From Forficula auricularia (Eukaryota > Arthropoda > Insecta > Dermaptera > Forficulidae), in contig JALMQS010000073.1 in assembly GCA_024734495.1 (NCBI GenBank), positions 4,338,985 through 4,402,984 of the forward strand: a stretch of 64,000 nt of DNA. Reading direction: 5' to 3'. Position numbers and translations under genes: made by a program. The notes beneath the pieces are model-generated. The model made no database searches, was not told the origin of the DNA, and saw only the letters and a list, made by a program, of their open reading frames with translations. Below are positions 41,483 through 53,165 of this stretch, in pieces. Each line of letters starts with the position of its first letter. Position 1 is the first letter of the stretch.

Positions 41483-44301
41483 GAATCTTCATCTTTAAAT
41501 AATGAAGCATCTTCAGTCATATCTTCGAAGAATTTAAAAAATAAAGATGATAAAAGTTCTAGAACTCTTTCAAAAAGAAAAAATAATAATACGACACAAG
41601 TTAATGAACGATTTTTAAAGAAATCAAAAGTTAAACAGACATTTAAAAGTTCTTTGCGCTCTAAAATCGCTTTAAGGAAATCTTTATTAAAAACAAAACT
41701 CTTAAATACTAATAAATCATTAAATGATTTTTCATTTATTAACAGAGGATCCAGACGTTCAACATTAAGAAGTAATGTGAAAAAATCTGACGAAGCTCCT
41801 CTCACTGTTAATAATTTAAAAAACATTAAAAATTCAGCCAAAAAAATTAAATTAAAATCCCCTTACATGGACTCTGCAAAAAATAAACAAATTTCCCATA
41901 AAGACAAAATAAAAATGAGGATGCAACTTAAATCAACGACAAAAACGCCTGTTAAATTAAAAAATTTGCAAAAAGTTCAAGAACCTTCTCATGAATTTAA
42001 ATTTAATTCGCCTAATGGCGAAGAGAATTTCAACTTTACTCCTTCGGATGAGGATTTTGATATATATGCAGAAGAACTTATTTCTCATATCTCAATGTTC
42101 CAAAATATGCCAGAATTTAAACCTTTAACAATAAAAAGCGACAAATTAGATACATGTGAAAAAGGTTCCTCTTCTAAAAATATTAAATTTAAAGAAAATA
42201 AATTATTACAGAAAAAAAAATCTAATAAGAATAAAATTACCAAGAAAAAAAAATCTTCAGTTTTAAAAAAAAATATTAAAATTCGAATAGCTTCTAAAGA
42301 AAAAAGAAAAAATAAGGTCCAAATTACAAAAGAAATCAAGAATGAAAATAACGATTCCTATGAAATAAAGAAAAAATCTGTTCCTAGTACAAAGACTATT
42401 GATAAAACGAAATCATCTTTAGTAATAGCTGAGAGTTTTAGTCTCTTTCCAAATCTTAATTCGAATGAAAATCCATCACCTAATTTATTACCATCAACAT
42501 CAAATTTTAATAATTTTTTAAAGCCCAATTTTAAATCGGAAATTAATGATTCTATAGCTGCAAATGAGAAAAGTCCAGATGATATTCCTACCACATCTCC
42601 TATTAATATTACAAAAACTAAAACTCCGCCACCTTCCATTAATATTTCAAATGCTAAAACACCAGTAGAGCTTCCTACTAAATCTTTGTATTTTGCAAAG
42701 ACTAAAACTTCAGTGAATCTTCCTACTACATCTGTGTATTTTGCAAAAACTAAAAGTCAACCCATGAATTGTGTTAAATATTCCAATGTTAAAATACCAG
42801 TAGAAATTCCTATTACATCTTCGAATATTATTTCACCGGCTAAAACTACAACACCTTCCATTATTATTACAAATACTAAAACTCTAGTAGATATTCCTAC
42901 AACATCTACGGATAATATTGCAAAGACTAAAACTGGAACAACACCTTCTTTTAACATTACAAATGCTAAAAGCCCAGTGGATATTCCTTCAACATCTTCG
43001 AATAATATTACAAAGACTAAAACTCCAGTAAAAATTACAAAACCTTCCATTATTATTACAAAGGCTAAAACTTCACTAGATATTCCTACTTCATCTTCGA
43101 ATAATATTATAAATACCAAAACTTCATTAAAAATTACACCTTCTTTTATTATTACAAATGCTAAAACTCCAGTAGAAATTACTACTACATCTTCAAATAA
43201 TATTACAAACCCTAAATCTCCAGTTGAAATTCCTATTACATCTTCAAATATTATTACAAATTCCAAAAAGCAAGTAGATATTCCTACTACATCTTCGATT
43301 AACAGCCAACGATTGGAAGAACCTTCTATTAATTTCATTAAACCTAAAGATTTATCAATAAATTCTTCGAAATTAGTGCCGAGTGATTCCTCCTTTAATT
43401 TACCAAGGCTTGTTATTCTGAAAAATAAATATTTAACCACACTAAAACAGTCGAAATTAACACCAATAAATCATTCAGCACAAAAGATTAATGGCAGCGA
43501 AATTGAAATGAAAAAAACAGATTCTGGAAAATCTTTAAATACACTATATTATCGACTAGAAATGAATAAAGATTCTGGAAACTCTACAACTACCAATATT
43601 CCTTCATGCAAACTTGAATTGGAAAAACAAGTTTCTGAAAACTCAAATACCGATATTTCATTGCACAGTCCAGAAATTAAAAAGGAATTTCCTAAAAATT
43701 CTTCAAGTACTAATAATTCTTTATGCATACCTGAAATTAAAATAGAGGAATCCGAAAACTCTTCAAGTAAAGAAGTTTCTGGTAGCTCTTCATTTAAAGA
43801 AGTTTCGGAAAAGTTTTCAATTACTGATACTTTGCAAAGTCCAGAAATTAAAAAGGAATTTCCTGAAGATTCTTCAATTACCAATATTTCTTTATCCAAA
43901 CCTGAAATTAAAAAAGACAAACCGAAAACTCCACAATAAAAGAAGACTCTGGTAACTGTTCAATCAAAGAAGATTCAGAAAACCCTTCAATTACTGATAC
44001 CTTGTGCAGTCCTAAAATTAAAGAAGAAGATTCAAAAATCCCTTCATTTAATGATACTTTGTCCAGTCCTGAAATTAAAGAAGAAGATTCAGAAAACTCT
44101 TCAATTAATGATACTTTGTGCAGTCCAGAAACTAAAAAAGAAAATTCTGAAAACTCCTTTAATGATATTTCTTTGTTCAGACCAGTTCGTAAAAGGGTGA
44201 AAATTCATTTACCAGACTTTTATTACGAAAGTGATATGCCAAAGGCAAAACGAAATAATATTTCTTCTAAACAAAATAAATTTAGGATGAAGAAAATGTA
44301 A
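41483..44301 (+). CDS. ZNF800-like protein, large exon 7 (repeat-rich; frame breaks)
   Basis: Begins in phase 0 with ESSSLNNEASSV right after the acceptor. The TTG sometimes taken as start lies in the intron. The open frame runs to TAA at 43,937-43,939, about 818 codons. It has a Lys/Ser-rich basic part (to about 42,360), then about a dozen repeats of a ~17-20-residue unit around IPTTSSNNITKTKTPV (42,580-43,310), then Ser/Asn-rich units around SPEIKKEFPENSS. Those units continue in another frame (ENSTIKEDSGNCSIKEDSEN ...) from about 43,922, so one base is missing near CCGAAAAC at 43,921. That frame ends in RKRVKIHLPDFYYESD and TAA at 44,299. There are no zinc fingers here. The repeated IKKE/IKIE/IKEE fits the SUMO-acceptor consensus. 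Confidence 0.65.
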
Positions 44302-44364
44302 TTAACACATTTCTCTATTCTGGAGATCGTGTTTTCTCAAATGTGGATCATGTACCTGATTTAG
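44286..44364 (+). CDS. possible extension of exon 7
   Basis: If one more base is missing near 44,284-44,286, the frame continues past the TAA as DEENVINTFLYSGDRVF, then SNVDHVPDL. It ends at a good donor, TTAG|GTAAAG (44,365), phase 1. The composition is more protein-like than the flanks. It needs a third single-base correction, so it is tentative. Confidence 0.35.
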
Positions 44365-44507
44365 GTAAAGTAACTACTTTTACTTAATCGTTATTTTATA
44401 TACAATATAGGGATAATAACAAATTTCTATTAGAATCTTAAAAATTTCGACCATACTTCCCTAGCCCTATTAAAGTGGGTAGTTTTTAATATTAGCTACA
44501 TTTTAAC

Positions 44508-44845
44508 CATAGAGTGGAAGGCTACCGTATATAGAAAAAGCGCTCTCTAGCGACTGCAGGACGAAAACTCTTAGTTCTTAAGAGCTATCCAAAGATCATA
44601 GAACATTCAAAGCCTTTGCCATAGATAAAAGATACATACCCTTTATATTATATATATATTATATATATATATAAGTGTATTTTTTTACTCTTGATAATGT
44701 CACCAAAATTTGACCCGAAGAGAGCGGTTTCTGCCATTTTATTACCAGATGGTTTTGCCCTGGTCTCGCCAGAGAGCTCTGTAACTCATATACGCTAAAA
44801 TACATTGGCTCCTTATGGAGCCTTCCACTCTAAATTACTCTATGA
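44508..44845. mobile_element. MITE with AGAGTGGAAGGCT ends
   Basis: TAGAGTGGAAGGCTACC at the left and GGAGCCTTCCACTCTA at the right are near-perfect inverses about 320 bp apart. The interior includes a TA-rich tract (44,640-44,675). No coding. Target duplication uncertain. Confidence 0.6.
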
Positions 44846-44854
44846 TTTTAACAT

Positions 44855-45003
44855 GTTCGTTATCTTTTTGTGAACTGTTGTCAACGAAAAAGTAAAATTT
44901 TCCCCAAAAATAAAAAGTACCACCTCGTTTTTTTAAATGTTTTTGGATAATTTTATTTTTATCCTTGACAACATTTCACAAAAAGATCATTAACATGTTC
45001 GCA
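44855..45003. repeat. inverted-repeat element, ~150 bp
   Basis: TAACATGTTCGTTATCTTTTTGTGAA...TTGTCAA is answered by TTGACAACATTTCACAAAAAGATCATTAACATGTTCG, with an inner match around AAAATTTT/AAAAACATTT. Confidence 0.65.
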
Positions 45004-46228
45004 ACGACTGCGACTACTACTACCAAGCGAATGGCGATAGAATATTGTTTCAAATTCTAGATAATTTTATTATTATTTGTTTAATTTCTAGAGGAATTGA
45101 AAAAAAAACTTATTTTATGAAAATATATGTTACCAATAACAAGTTCTAGCCTTTTCTTGCTCGACTTTGTTGAAATTATATACATAATTTAACATTTGAA
45201 CAAAGTTCGGTGGGCCGAAGGATATTTTAAGTATATATTTATTATAATTTAATTTTATTCGTATTTAATTAATATTAAAATGATCATGATAAATCGTTTT
45301 ATTAAATTTCATTTCTCACACTTTCTACAATTATATAGAGTTATACCAAGTCCAAAAATATTAATTCTTGCTGTATTTGGAAATTAATTAACAAATGAAT
45401 CTATATTAACTTAACAACACTCGCTTGAAAAAAACCCATAATTTCTTTACTTAAATAATCAATTCTTATTTATCTAATGTTTTATATATATAAATATATA
45501 TTTTATCTTGAGGGAATATATCGTCGCCTGGATCTTGTATCCTTTATTTATTTTTGAATACTAAAATAATTTTTCATTATTAACTAATTATTATTTTACT
45601 TTATTTTTATTATTTTTACAGAAGTTTCGACAATAATAGTTCCTCAAAATAATATGTATATATATATATATATATAAAACAAACTTCGGTCTCACCTACA
45701 AAGTTTTAGTACATATTAAATTATTTATTTATCTTGGATAAAATATCTTTTATAAAATTTACCAAAATGGATTCTAATAAACTTCGATTTATTAAATGAT
45801 TTTCAAAAGTCAGGTAAGCTTCTATTAGAGAACATTGTTTAATTACCAGACGCATTTTGAAATGTTATTTCCATATTTATTTTCCAGTTAATTATAAATT
45901 TATTTTATCATGAAATAACAATTCATCACTTCTTAAAAAACCAAAGATTCATACACTGAGTAAAGTTGCGAAACAAAATAAAATATTTAAGAGAATTATA
46001 TTTATCTGATAAGAATATAAATTGTAAAATCACGAAAGCACCTTTTTATATTCTTTAATTTTAGACCTATGAGCGTAAAGTAGCCTTAAAGTCACACACA
46101 GACACGTGGTCCCACACTGGAATACAAACACAGATTATAGTCAAATTTCTTTTTATGCTTAGTTCTGTTTTTAATTAATCCTGTCCATATTTCATGCAAA
46201 TTCGGGGATTCTCCATTGTATACTATAT
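45004..46228. other. no gene established
   Basis: AT-rich. A good acceptor TTTATTATTTTTACAG precedes 45,622, and EVSTIIVPQNN could follow the phase-1 donor at 44,364. It then runs into a (TA)n repeat and is judged unlikely. (TA)n at 45,655-45,676. Confidence 0.35.
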
Positions 46229-46230
46229 AC

Positions 46231-46533
46231 TAGGTCTGTAAATATGAAACCGGAATTTGTTTATAGATGGTTCTAGTTGTAAATGTAGTGACAGTGGAAC
46301 CCCGTCATTGGTGGCATTTTCTTGTTTTTACATTCACCAAATAATTTTAACTCAAAACAACACAAGTTTAATACAAATACATTTTTTTTCATAGAGTTGA
46401 ATATGTCGAATTTTGTGCCTAAAAACTACGATTTGTCGACAGCACTGATTTTCTGTTACCATTTGAAGAAACTATACTATAACTTCTATAAATTTTCTAT
46501 AAAAAATTCCGGTTTCATATTTACAGACCTGAT
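46231..46533 (+). mobile_element. mariner-derived MITE, ~300 bp
   Basis: The ends AGGTCTGTAAATATGAAACC plus GGAATTT and their inverse (AAATTCCGGTTTCATATTTACAGACCT) are mariner-type inverted repeats of about 28 bp. From ATG at 46,403 it still encodes MSNFVPKNYDLSTALIFCYH and LKK, the start of a mellifera/mauritiana-type mariner transposase (typically MSNFVPNKEHLR...). It then jumps straight to the right repeat. It is thus an internal deletion derivative that needs a transposase from elsewhere. Confidence 0.8.
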
Positions 46534-46539
46534 ACATAC

Positions 46540-49225
46540 ATATTAAATTATTTATTTTTATTATAAGAAAATTATTTCGCACTAGTTAGCCACCGGTGCC
46601 GAACATTATTAGAATGCGACTATAATACTTGATTCATCACATGAGTCCGTCATTCGCTGATACATTGATTCGAAATACACCCTATTTATTGGTCGGTAGA
46701 TTTTGAGAATATTTATTTTAAAAAAATTTCAACCATTTATTCATGGGATCCTTATGATAGAAAAAATAGAAAGAGTCCTAAATTCAAAAGAAACGGTTCC
46801 AGGTTCACTATTTGTCAGTTTATATTCCAAATGAATTTATTTCATGAGTTGCTTACTGAGCTGCATTTCAGTGACTTAGCTACAAATTTCGAGCTCATAA
46901 GCGAAAATATCAAATTTCCCTCCTTGACAACATTAATTTAAATAAAAAATTAAAATACCCTAGTGGGAGTTACAGCCTTGTTAGGGGCTTCTCAGAGCCA
47001 CAGGGTAAGCATAGCTTACTCTTACTATGTCGCAGATACACCCTTGCTGCATTTTAAAATAACTTCGAAATATTCTTGTTCATCCCGGAAAGAATAAATG
47101 GACGGACAACGAAAAAATTAAATGTGTCTGTTTGGAATTATATAAGTATTTCTGTATATCAAGTGCAATATTCTCCTTTTACTCTTCTTTTTTTTACCAT
47201 ACTATGTACAGATGTACACCAGCCCAATAGCAATAATCGCGAAGATGGTTTAGTTGTATATAGGTTTTGAAAATAAAACAATGTGAATTTTTTAATGATG
47301 CTGTGCACAATTGCACATAGACACACAATAAACATAACTAGAGAAGCTTTTTAATTCACAAATACGATAACTGTTTTTATTGTACGTCGTAACGATAACC
47401 TGATATTTAGCTAAAACAAATATACATTAACATTATTATACAATATATTAACATACATTATAATATTAATTCGGAATGATAGGGCACATGTTTTATAAAC
47501 TTTTTTAAGAGGAAATCAATGGGTGTACTCATAAAAATGAACAACTCTTATACTCTTCCAAGAAATTCCTTCAAAATAAACTTATATGTTTAAAATGACA
47601 ATTATCTATCCTCCCCCCTCTAGGAAAACATTAGATAGGCTTCAGAACTGAAAAAAAAATTTTTAAATGAAAAATGTTGGTAAAAAATATATATGATTAT
47701 TTAAATTTTATAAGGAATAAATCAAAGAGTACCTCTTCTGCTAGATGTAAATAACTATAAAGCTATATAAATAAATAAATTTATTTATATGTATATTGTA
47801 TATATATATATTATTATTATTTTTCTTAATTAACAAAAAAGAAAAACAATCGATTTTAATCTAAACTCGGTTGACTCGAACATTACTATGTATTATCAAT
47901 TGAAAACGGTGCCCGAATTACAAGCCGTCTTGAATAAACTAGAAAATTTTAATCAATTTTTTAATTTCATTATCTATACGTGAAACCCGAAAGCATTTTC
48001 TAGTTCAAATATTTTATTAATTAATTATCTAATTAATCAAATATTATAGGTATATATATTTTAAAAACATATAGCTAACTTTTTAATTTTTTTTTTTTTT
48101 TAAATTAAATTTATTTACATCTTTCATTTGTTGAACTTGTTTAATTTTTTAGAAAATTTTTAAAAAGTTGGCCTTTTTTCTTGAAATCGATTATTCCATT
48201 ATTGCCATTCGCTTAAAAAAATATGTAAAAACAGATTCTATATATATATATATATATTTATTATTTATATTTATACTCGTACATCAATATGTTTACAAAT
48301 GGTTCGGAAAATTATTTTTTTTTGTTTTAAATTTTAATACATATTTATTATATTGCAGATATTGACAAATAATTTCACTTAATTTTCAGGGTGCCCCTCC
48401 CCCCCTTGTACATTATATTTTATTTACTTCTAGAGAATTAGAATAGGTTCTTATTACCTTTTGTTGAAGTTATACTTGACCGTTTTTATTTTTACCAATG
48501 CTAATTTTGCAACAATTTTCAACCCCCCCCCTGTGGGCACTCCTGTCATTTTTATAGATTTATTATATATGAAATGTATAACTGTTCCATATTAAATATT
48601 ATATTAACTTTCTTAATTCATTAATTTTCTAAAGGAATAATTGCTTTTAAGAGTTCAAAAGTTCAGCCTTCCTCACACCTCTTTGTCCCGGTATCCCTTA
48701 AAATCTTAAAATTAATGACGATATCAAAGATAATTTTGACAAGGTTTATTTTAGGAGGTTATTTTTAGATATTTAATATTTTATTCATTTATTGCTGTTT
48801 TGGTTATTATCAGAATTGATTAGCCTCATTATTCGCGTCTGGTCTATATAGATTTTAACATGATTAAACCAAGTATAAATCAGCGCAACTTAAACTAGAG
48901 ATGGACTGGGAAAACTTTAGATTAGTTCACGGTTATTTTATTATATAGTTGAAATTATTTTAAAATTGAGAAAATTTTCTTGCCGAGAGTAGCAAAGTGG
49001 TTGATTTTAAAAAGCAAAAAAGAATACAATGAGCTTGTCCTCTGTTTGATGTGAATAAACATACTCGTACATACATATATATATATATATTTTACGTTAG
49101 TGTATAGGTTCGAACGCTTAACCTTCCTCAGCCTTTATTATATACCTTATGCTACTTGTATTTTCACTCGAGCCTTAATAAACCAATCCTTTAAAACTAT
49201 AGCTTCTAACAAATATATATATGTA
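46540..49225. other. long stretch without recognised genes
   Basis: AT-rich with C-runs at 48,400 and 48,523 and TA microsatellites at 47,800, 48,240 and 49,075. At 48,970-49,140 a family A shoulder (CTTGCCGAGAGTAGCAAAG) is followed on the minus strand by CTGAGGA...GTTCGAACCTATAC, a decayed ribozyme-like motif. No open frame here has recognisable domains or codon usage. Confidence 0.35.
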
Positions 49226-49229
49226 TATA

Positions 49230-49340
49230 TATATGTCATTAGAGATTGCTGTTTCTCCGCGTGGGTTTGAGAGTTTTTTTTTGAGAAATACTCTCAAACC
49301 CATGCGGAGAAACCCCGAAAAATCTCTAATGACATAGAAC
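49230..49340. repeat. inverted repeat between microsatellites
   Basis: GTCATTAGAGATTGCTGTTTCTCCGCGTGGGTTTGAGAG is answered in inverse (CTCTCAAACCCATGCGGAGAAACC...ATCTCTAATGAC). It is flanked on both sides by TATATA runs, then TG repeats at 49,380-49,393. Confidence 0.65.
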
Positions 49341-49355
49341 TCCATTTTCGGAAAC

Positions 49356-49393
<38 letters not shown>

Positions 49394-49681
49394 ATTGCAT
49401 TAAGCAGAGGACATCCTCTTTAATTTTCTCTTTGAAATTATTTTATCTAGTATTGGTATCTTTCTTTGAAATTGATGAATTAGTTGAATTCTGTCTCTAG
49501 AATATTTCTAAATTAAAATATATATAAATAACTAATCACTTTGTTTAATTTTTTTTCTTTTTTTAATTAAAAACAGCCAAACAAAAGAATTGAATCTATC
49601 ATTTTAGATATTTCTCTGAATTGAAATGAACTAAAACACTAACAATCTTTTTTTTCATTTTCTTAAAGCTTATTCTTTTAG

Positions 49682-49844
49682 AAAAGGATTATAAGACGAT
49701 AACTATAAGACGTATCTTGTGCCATCGATTCATCAATCAACAAACGTTATTTTATTCAATCGAACAACCAATCCGCCATCGTATTACAGTTGCCAATATG
49801 AAGAATCTGAGACAGAATCAAATTTGCAAAAAAAATGATGCTAG
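49682..49844 (+). CDS. possible downstream exon (exon 8?) of the zinc-finger gene
   Basis: The acceptor TTATTCTTTTAG ends at 49,681 and the donor GTAAAT starts at 49,845. If joined to the phase-1 donor at 44,364 it stays open for 54 codons: EKDYKTITIRRILCHRFINQ, then QTLFYSIEQPIRHR and ITVANMKNLRQNQI... No known domain. Both the reading frame and the richer codon content stand out from the surroundings. The link to the gene is inference, since intron 7 would be 5.3 kb and would depend on a frame correction at 44,285. Confidence 0.35.
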
Positions 49845-50026
49845 GTAAATTTATTACTTGATCAATTAATTTGATTTCTATTATAAATATCTCAATTCAA
49901 TACCATTATTTAAAATCCACTACTCACTAGAGGTCGAAAAATTATATTTAACTAAAAAGGATCCCTCAATCAATAGGCTTAAAAAAGCTGATCTAACTTT
50001 TATATGAAGTATTTTAGAATTACTAA

Positions 50027-50215
50027 GGGCCAGTTGTAGCGTCGATTATAAACTTTTAAACGTTGACAAAGGGAAAAACCTGGGATTCACTAGCGGTGGG
50101 ATGGCCACTGACACTTTCATCTCATTGGCCATCCCACCTGGCACAAGGTGAATTTTAAGGTTTTACCCTTTGTCAACGTTTAAAAAGAATTTACCAACCG
50201 ATATACAACTGGCCC
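50027..50215. mobile_element. Harbinger-type MITE, 189 bp
   Basis: GGGCCAGTTGTAGCGTCG at the left and CCGATATACAACTGGCCC at the right, flanked by TAA (left) and TTA (right). The interior CAAGGTGAATT...AAGGTTTTACCCTTTGTCAACG is shared with 33,984-34,191. Confidence 0.75.
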
Positions 50216-50219
50216 TTAT

Positions 50220-51330
50220 TACACACAGATATGTAACTCATTATAGCCTTATTCCTTTAGTATTGAGGTTTCTGATATTAGAAAATGGTTCCCTTGCCAT
50301 TCTACATACTAATATTAATGATAAAAATACTATGTATCTACTTTCTAAATGGAACCCATACAGTTCATATATAATACAATCAATGTGTTCACTATCCCAT
50401 CAAGCTCAAACGGTTTTTTACCTTAATCTTTTAACAAGCTAGTTTAGAATTTTTATACATATATATCATTATTTAAGATTTTTCATCCATATATTGGGAT
50501 TTAGTTTAATTTATAATTTTACATCTAGCTGAGACTGCTAAATGTTTTCTGTCAAATTCATATCTTATTGTAGGTAAATAAATGTAGATTTTTAAATACT
50601 GTCCTTTTACTGCTTCTGTTTATATCCAATGCTAGGAAATGAAGGTCTGATGGGCTCACATTCTGAGGACAGACACTGCCTTTTATTATAATTGAAGAAA
50701 TCGCTTTAAAACAATATTTCATTTTGCCTTTATAGACCATTATTGAATGGTAGAAAAAGGATTAAAGTATTAATTACTTCAATAATCGTTTATTAAACTA
50801 ATCATTTTGTTATTTAAATTTTAAAAATGGTTACCTACTTAATTTTATTTTATTAGATCAAACTTGCAAATGTATTAAAAAAAAAACAATTCTTTAAAAT
50901 TTAAATTTATTCAATATACACTTTCGAATAAAATTACAATGACTCCTCAGAGGGAGTCATTTTGGTTTTGGTTAAAATATAAAATAATTTTTTTTTTAAA
51001 TATTCTATTTTATATTGTCAATTTAATAAAAACAAAAAATAAAATTTTTTAAAAAACTTTTTAAAAGATTTTACAAATGTATTTTTTTGATTAAAAAAAA
51101 AAAACAAGAAAAATTATCTAACTGTATATATATACAGCAGTTAGCACCCAACGAAACTATCTGTGATATGTAAAAATATTACAATTTTTTTTTTTCGAAT
51201 TTCAAATTTTTAAATTAAGTATTTTTAACTTATTTTTCTTATTTTTTTTTTCGGTTCTCAGACTAAGCAGTGATTAGAAAATTAATTAAATAAGGGACAC
51301 AATATTTCGCTTTTTATTTCCTTAAGAAAT
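50220..51330. other. no gene seen
   Basis: The 90-codon frame at 50,170-50,442 begins inside the MITE and shows no domain. There is a small hairpin ATGACTCCTCAGAGGGAGTCAT at 50,939-50,960. AT-rich. Confidence 0.35.
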
Positions 51331-51337
51331 GATTTAA

Positions 51338-51867
51338 GGTAGTTCTTTCACAAATGCAAAAATTCAAGAAGTCTTTGAAACTTGGAATATAAGTCATTAA
51401 AAGCATAATACACACACTGTTAAAATTTGAAGACGATTTACCACACCAAACATGAAATAATTGCAACTAAAAATGACATTTTTTACATAGGGTAGATAGG
51501 TAAAGGGTGGGGAAATGATCATTATTTTATTTTTTTTCATTGAAGGACTTTCACCATCTTGATGAAAACAATATTTGTTAGAATAATATATTCGGAGTAG
51601 CTTAAAAAAAAAAATAGAAATTATTTACCACCTAGTTTTGATAAAAAAAAAAAAAAACATATTTGGGCGATTATTTTTAGTGAAGGGGATATAAGCACAA
51701 TGGCTTGGAAACGATCCGGCTAGTATATCTGTATCCATATAGAGATTTCGTAGTGTGAGTGTACAGTCACGTTAAAAAAACATAACCTAAAATTTTAGTT
51801 TCTTTCATATTTATAGAGTGGTTACGAGGCTAAAACTTTGTGTGTGGATTGTCGTGAAAGAACCTCC
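51338..51867 (+). mobile_element. TTAA-type MITE, AGTTCTTTCAC family, copy 2 (530 bp)
   Basis: TTAA, GGTAGTTCTTTCACAAATGC ... TTGTCGTGAAAGAACCTCC, TTAA. Short imperfect terminal repeats of about 16 bp plus TTAA suggest piggyBac-type mobilisation. Nearly identical in layout to 55,056-55,587. Confidence 0.75.
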
Positions 51868-51869
51868 TT

Positions 51870-52170
51870 AACCAGTGAATCTAACTACCAAATAAGTTGT
51901 CATTTTTTAGTTAAAATTATGGTTAAAAAAACATGCATGATCTGAAAACCGTAAAAACTTTAATTTGCCTAAAAAAGCTTAGATTATTTATAATGTAATG
52001 AATGTTAATTTAAAAAATTGATTTAGGCTAAAAAATAAACATTGATTCCAAAACGTGCCATAAATTTATATTATATAATAAATATATAGCTTTCTCGAAT
52101 CAGTGCTATTCATCATACTATTTTAACTGAAGAATTTGATTTCGCATATTTTATTTTTTCTTTTTCTTTC
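51870..52170. other. no gene seen
   Basis: AT-rich, no elements recognised. It ends in a long pyrimidine tract before the possible acceptor at 52,175. Confidence 0.3.
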
Positions 52171-52175
52171 TTCAG

Positions 52176-52253
52176 CCTACCACTCCTGGACGATGGGGGG
52201 TTTTCGGTCTGATCTCTCACGCTGACCAAGCGTTTTGGGATATTTCATTTTAG
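52176..52253 (+). CDS. possible terminal exon
   Basis: A strong acceptor (TTTTTTCTTTTTCTTTCTTCAG, two parts) precedes a clearly less AT-rich segment. In phase 0 it reads PTTPGRWGVFGLISHADQ, then AFWDISF and TAG (52,251). In the phase left by the candidate exon at 49,682 (phase 2) it reads SLPLLDDGGFSV, then TGA (52,210). Which frame is used cannot be decided from sequence, and neither end matches a protein I know. Confidence 0.3.
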   Translation, partial: PTTPGRWGVFGLISHADQAFWDISF

Positions 52254-52496
52254 AGATTAAAATTTTAAATTAAAAAAAAAAAAATATAATATTATATAGC
52301 CCGAAAATGCTAATAATTAATTGCTGTATATTGTTATTGTTCTTATGTAAAGTTCTAAATAGGGAGATATTTATGTTGTCAATGATGGTTGTGATTGTAA
52401 AAACAACTCAATCTTAATTTGTTTGGATCTAGAGATAAATGAGCTGAATCGAGATTAAAGCATTTGCCTCCGTTGATGGGTCAAAATAGATATTAA

Positions 52497-52556
52497 TATA
52501 CTAAAGAGTAAAATGTGAATCACAGTAATCTGGATTCACGTTTTACTCTTTAGGAT
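52497..52556. repeat. short palindrome, TAAAGAGTAAAA ends
   Basis: ACTAAAGAGTAAAATGTGAATC / GATTCACGTTTTACTCTTTAG around CACAGTAATCTG. Confidence 0.65.
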
Positions 52557-52869
52557 ATTAAATTGATTCCATATTTTAAATGATCAATTTATATTTTTTA
52601 ATATATTATTTAATCGAAATCAAAACCCTATCAAAAAAAAATGTTTTAATATTTATTTTTTTAATTTCTTCGTGGAATGTGAAATTTTAATCTTGCTTTT
52701 GCTCTAATGCTAAAATACACAGCTCTTGTAATTTATTATTTATATATATTTAATATATAAATAAAAAAATTGTAGATATTTGAATATCATTAATTAAATA
52801 TACATAAACAATAATTAACAATCGTTAATTAAATGTACAAAAACAACTATCTGATAACTTTGTATCAAG

Positions 52870-53165
52870 GGAAATTCATTAATCACCAAAAGCTTTTATT
52901 TATTTATAATATATTATGTATTTATTATTTTTTTTTTTGTTAGGGGTGGGCCCGTCATGCTACATCAGATATATTTTTGAATGCATACAATTATATTTTC
53001 TCATTATTTGACCTAAAATCTTGGATCGCCGATTTTAGGGAGTAAAATGAGGCAGAAAGACAACCAACCGATGGTGATCATCAAATAAAGCTAGGTAAAG
53101 GCGTATCATCATATACTGTGGAATAATAGCTAAAAACTGGCCCGAAAAGCTTCAGGTGATTAATG
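52870..53165. mobile_element. MITE-like element with ATTAATCACC ends
   Basis: ATTAATCACCAAAAGCTTTT at the left and GAAAAGCTTCAGGTGATTAAT at the right are 20-bp near-perfect inverses about 255 bp apart. The interior has GGGGTGGGCCCGTCATGC and CGCCGATTTTAGGGAG. No coding. Confidence 0.6.

Noticed and set aside
42757..43440. 227-codon open frame on the minus strand, with others at 41,479, 42,085, 42,358 and 43,549
   Set aside because: These are antisense to the low-complexity repeats of exon 7. Their own repetitiveness mirrors the sense repeats, and none has a domain or splice context.
45622..45740. Exon after the donor at 44,364 (EVSTIIVPQNN...)
   Set aside because: After 13 codons it reads through a (TA)n repeat. 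The segment at 49,682 fits the same phase with better sequence.
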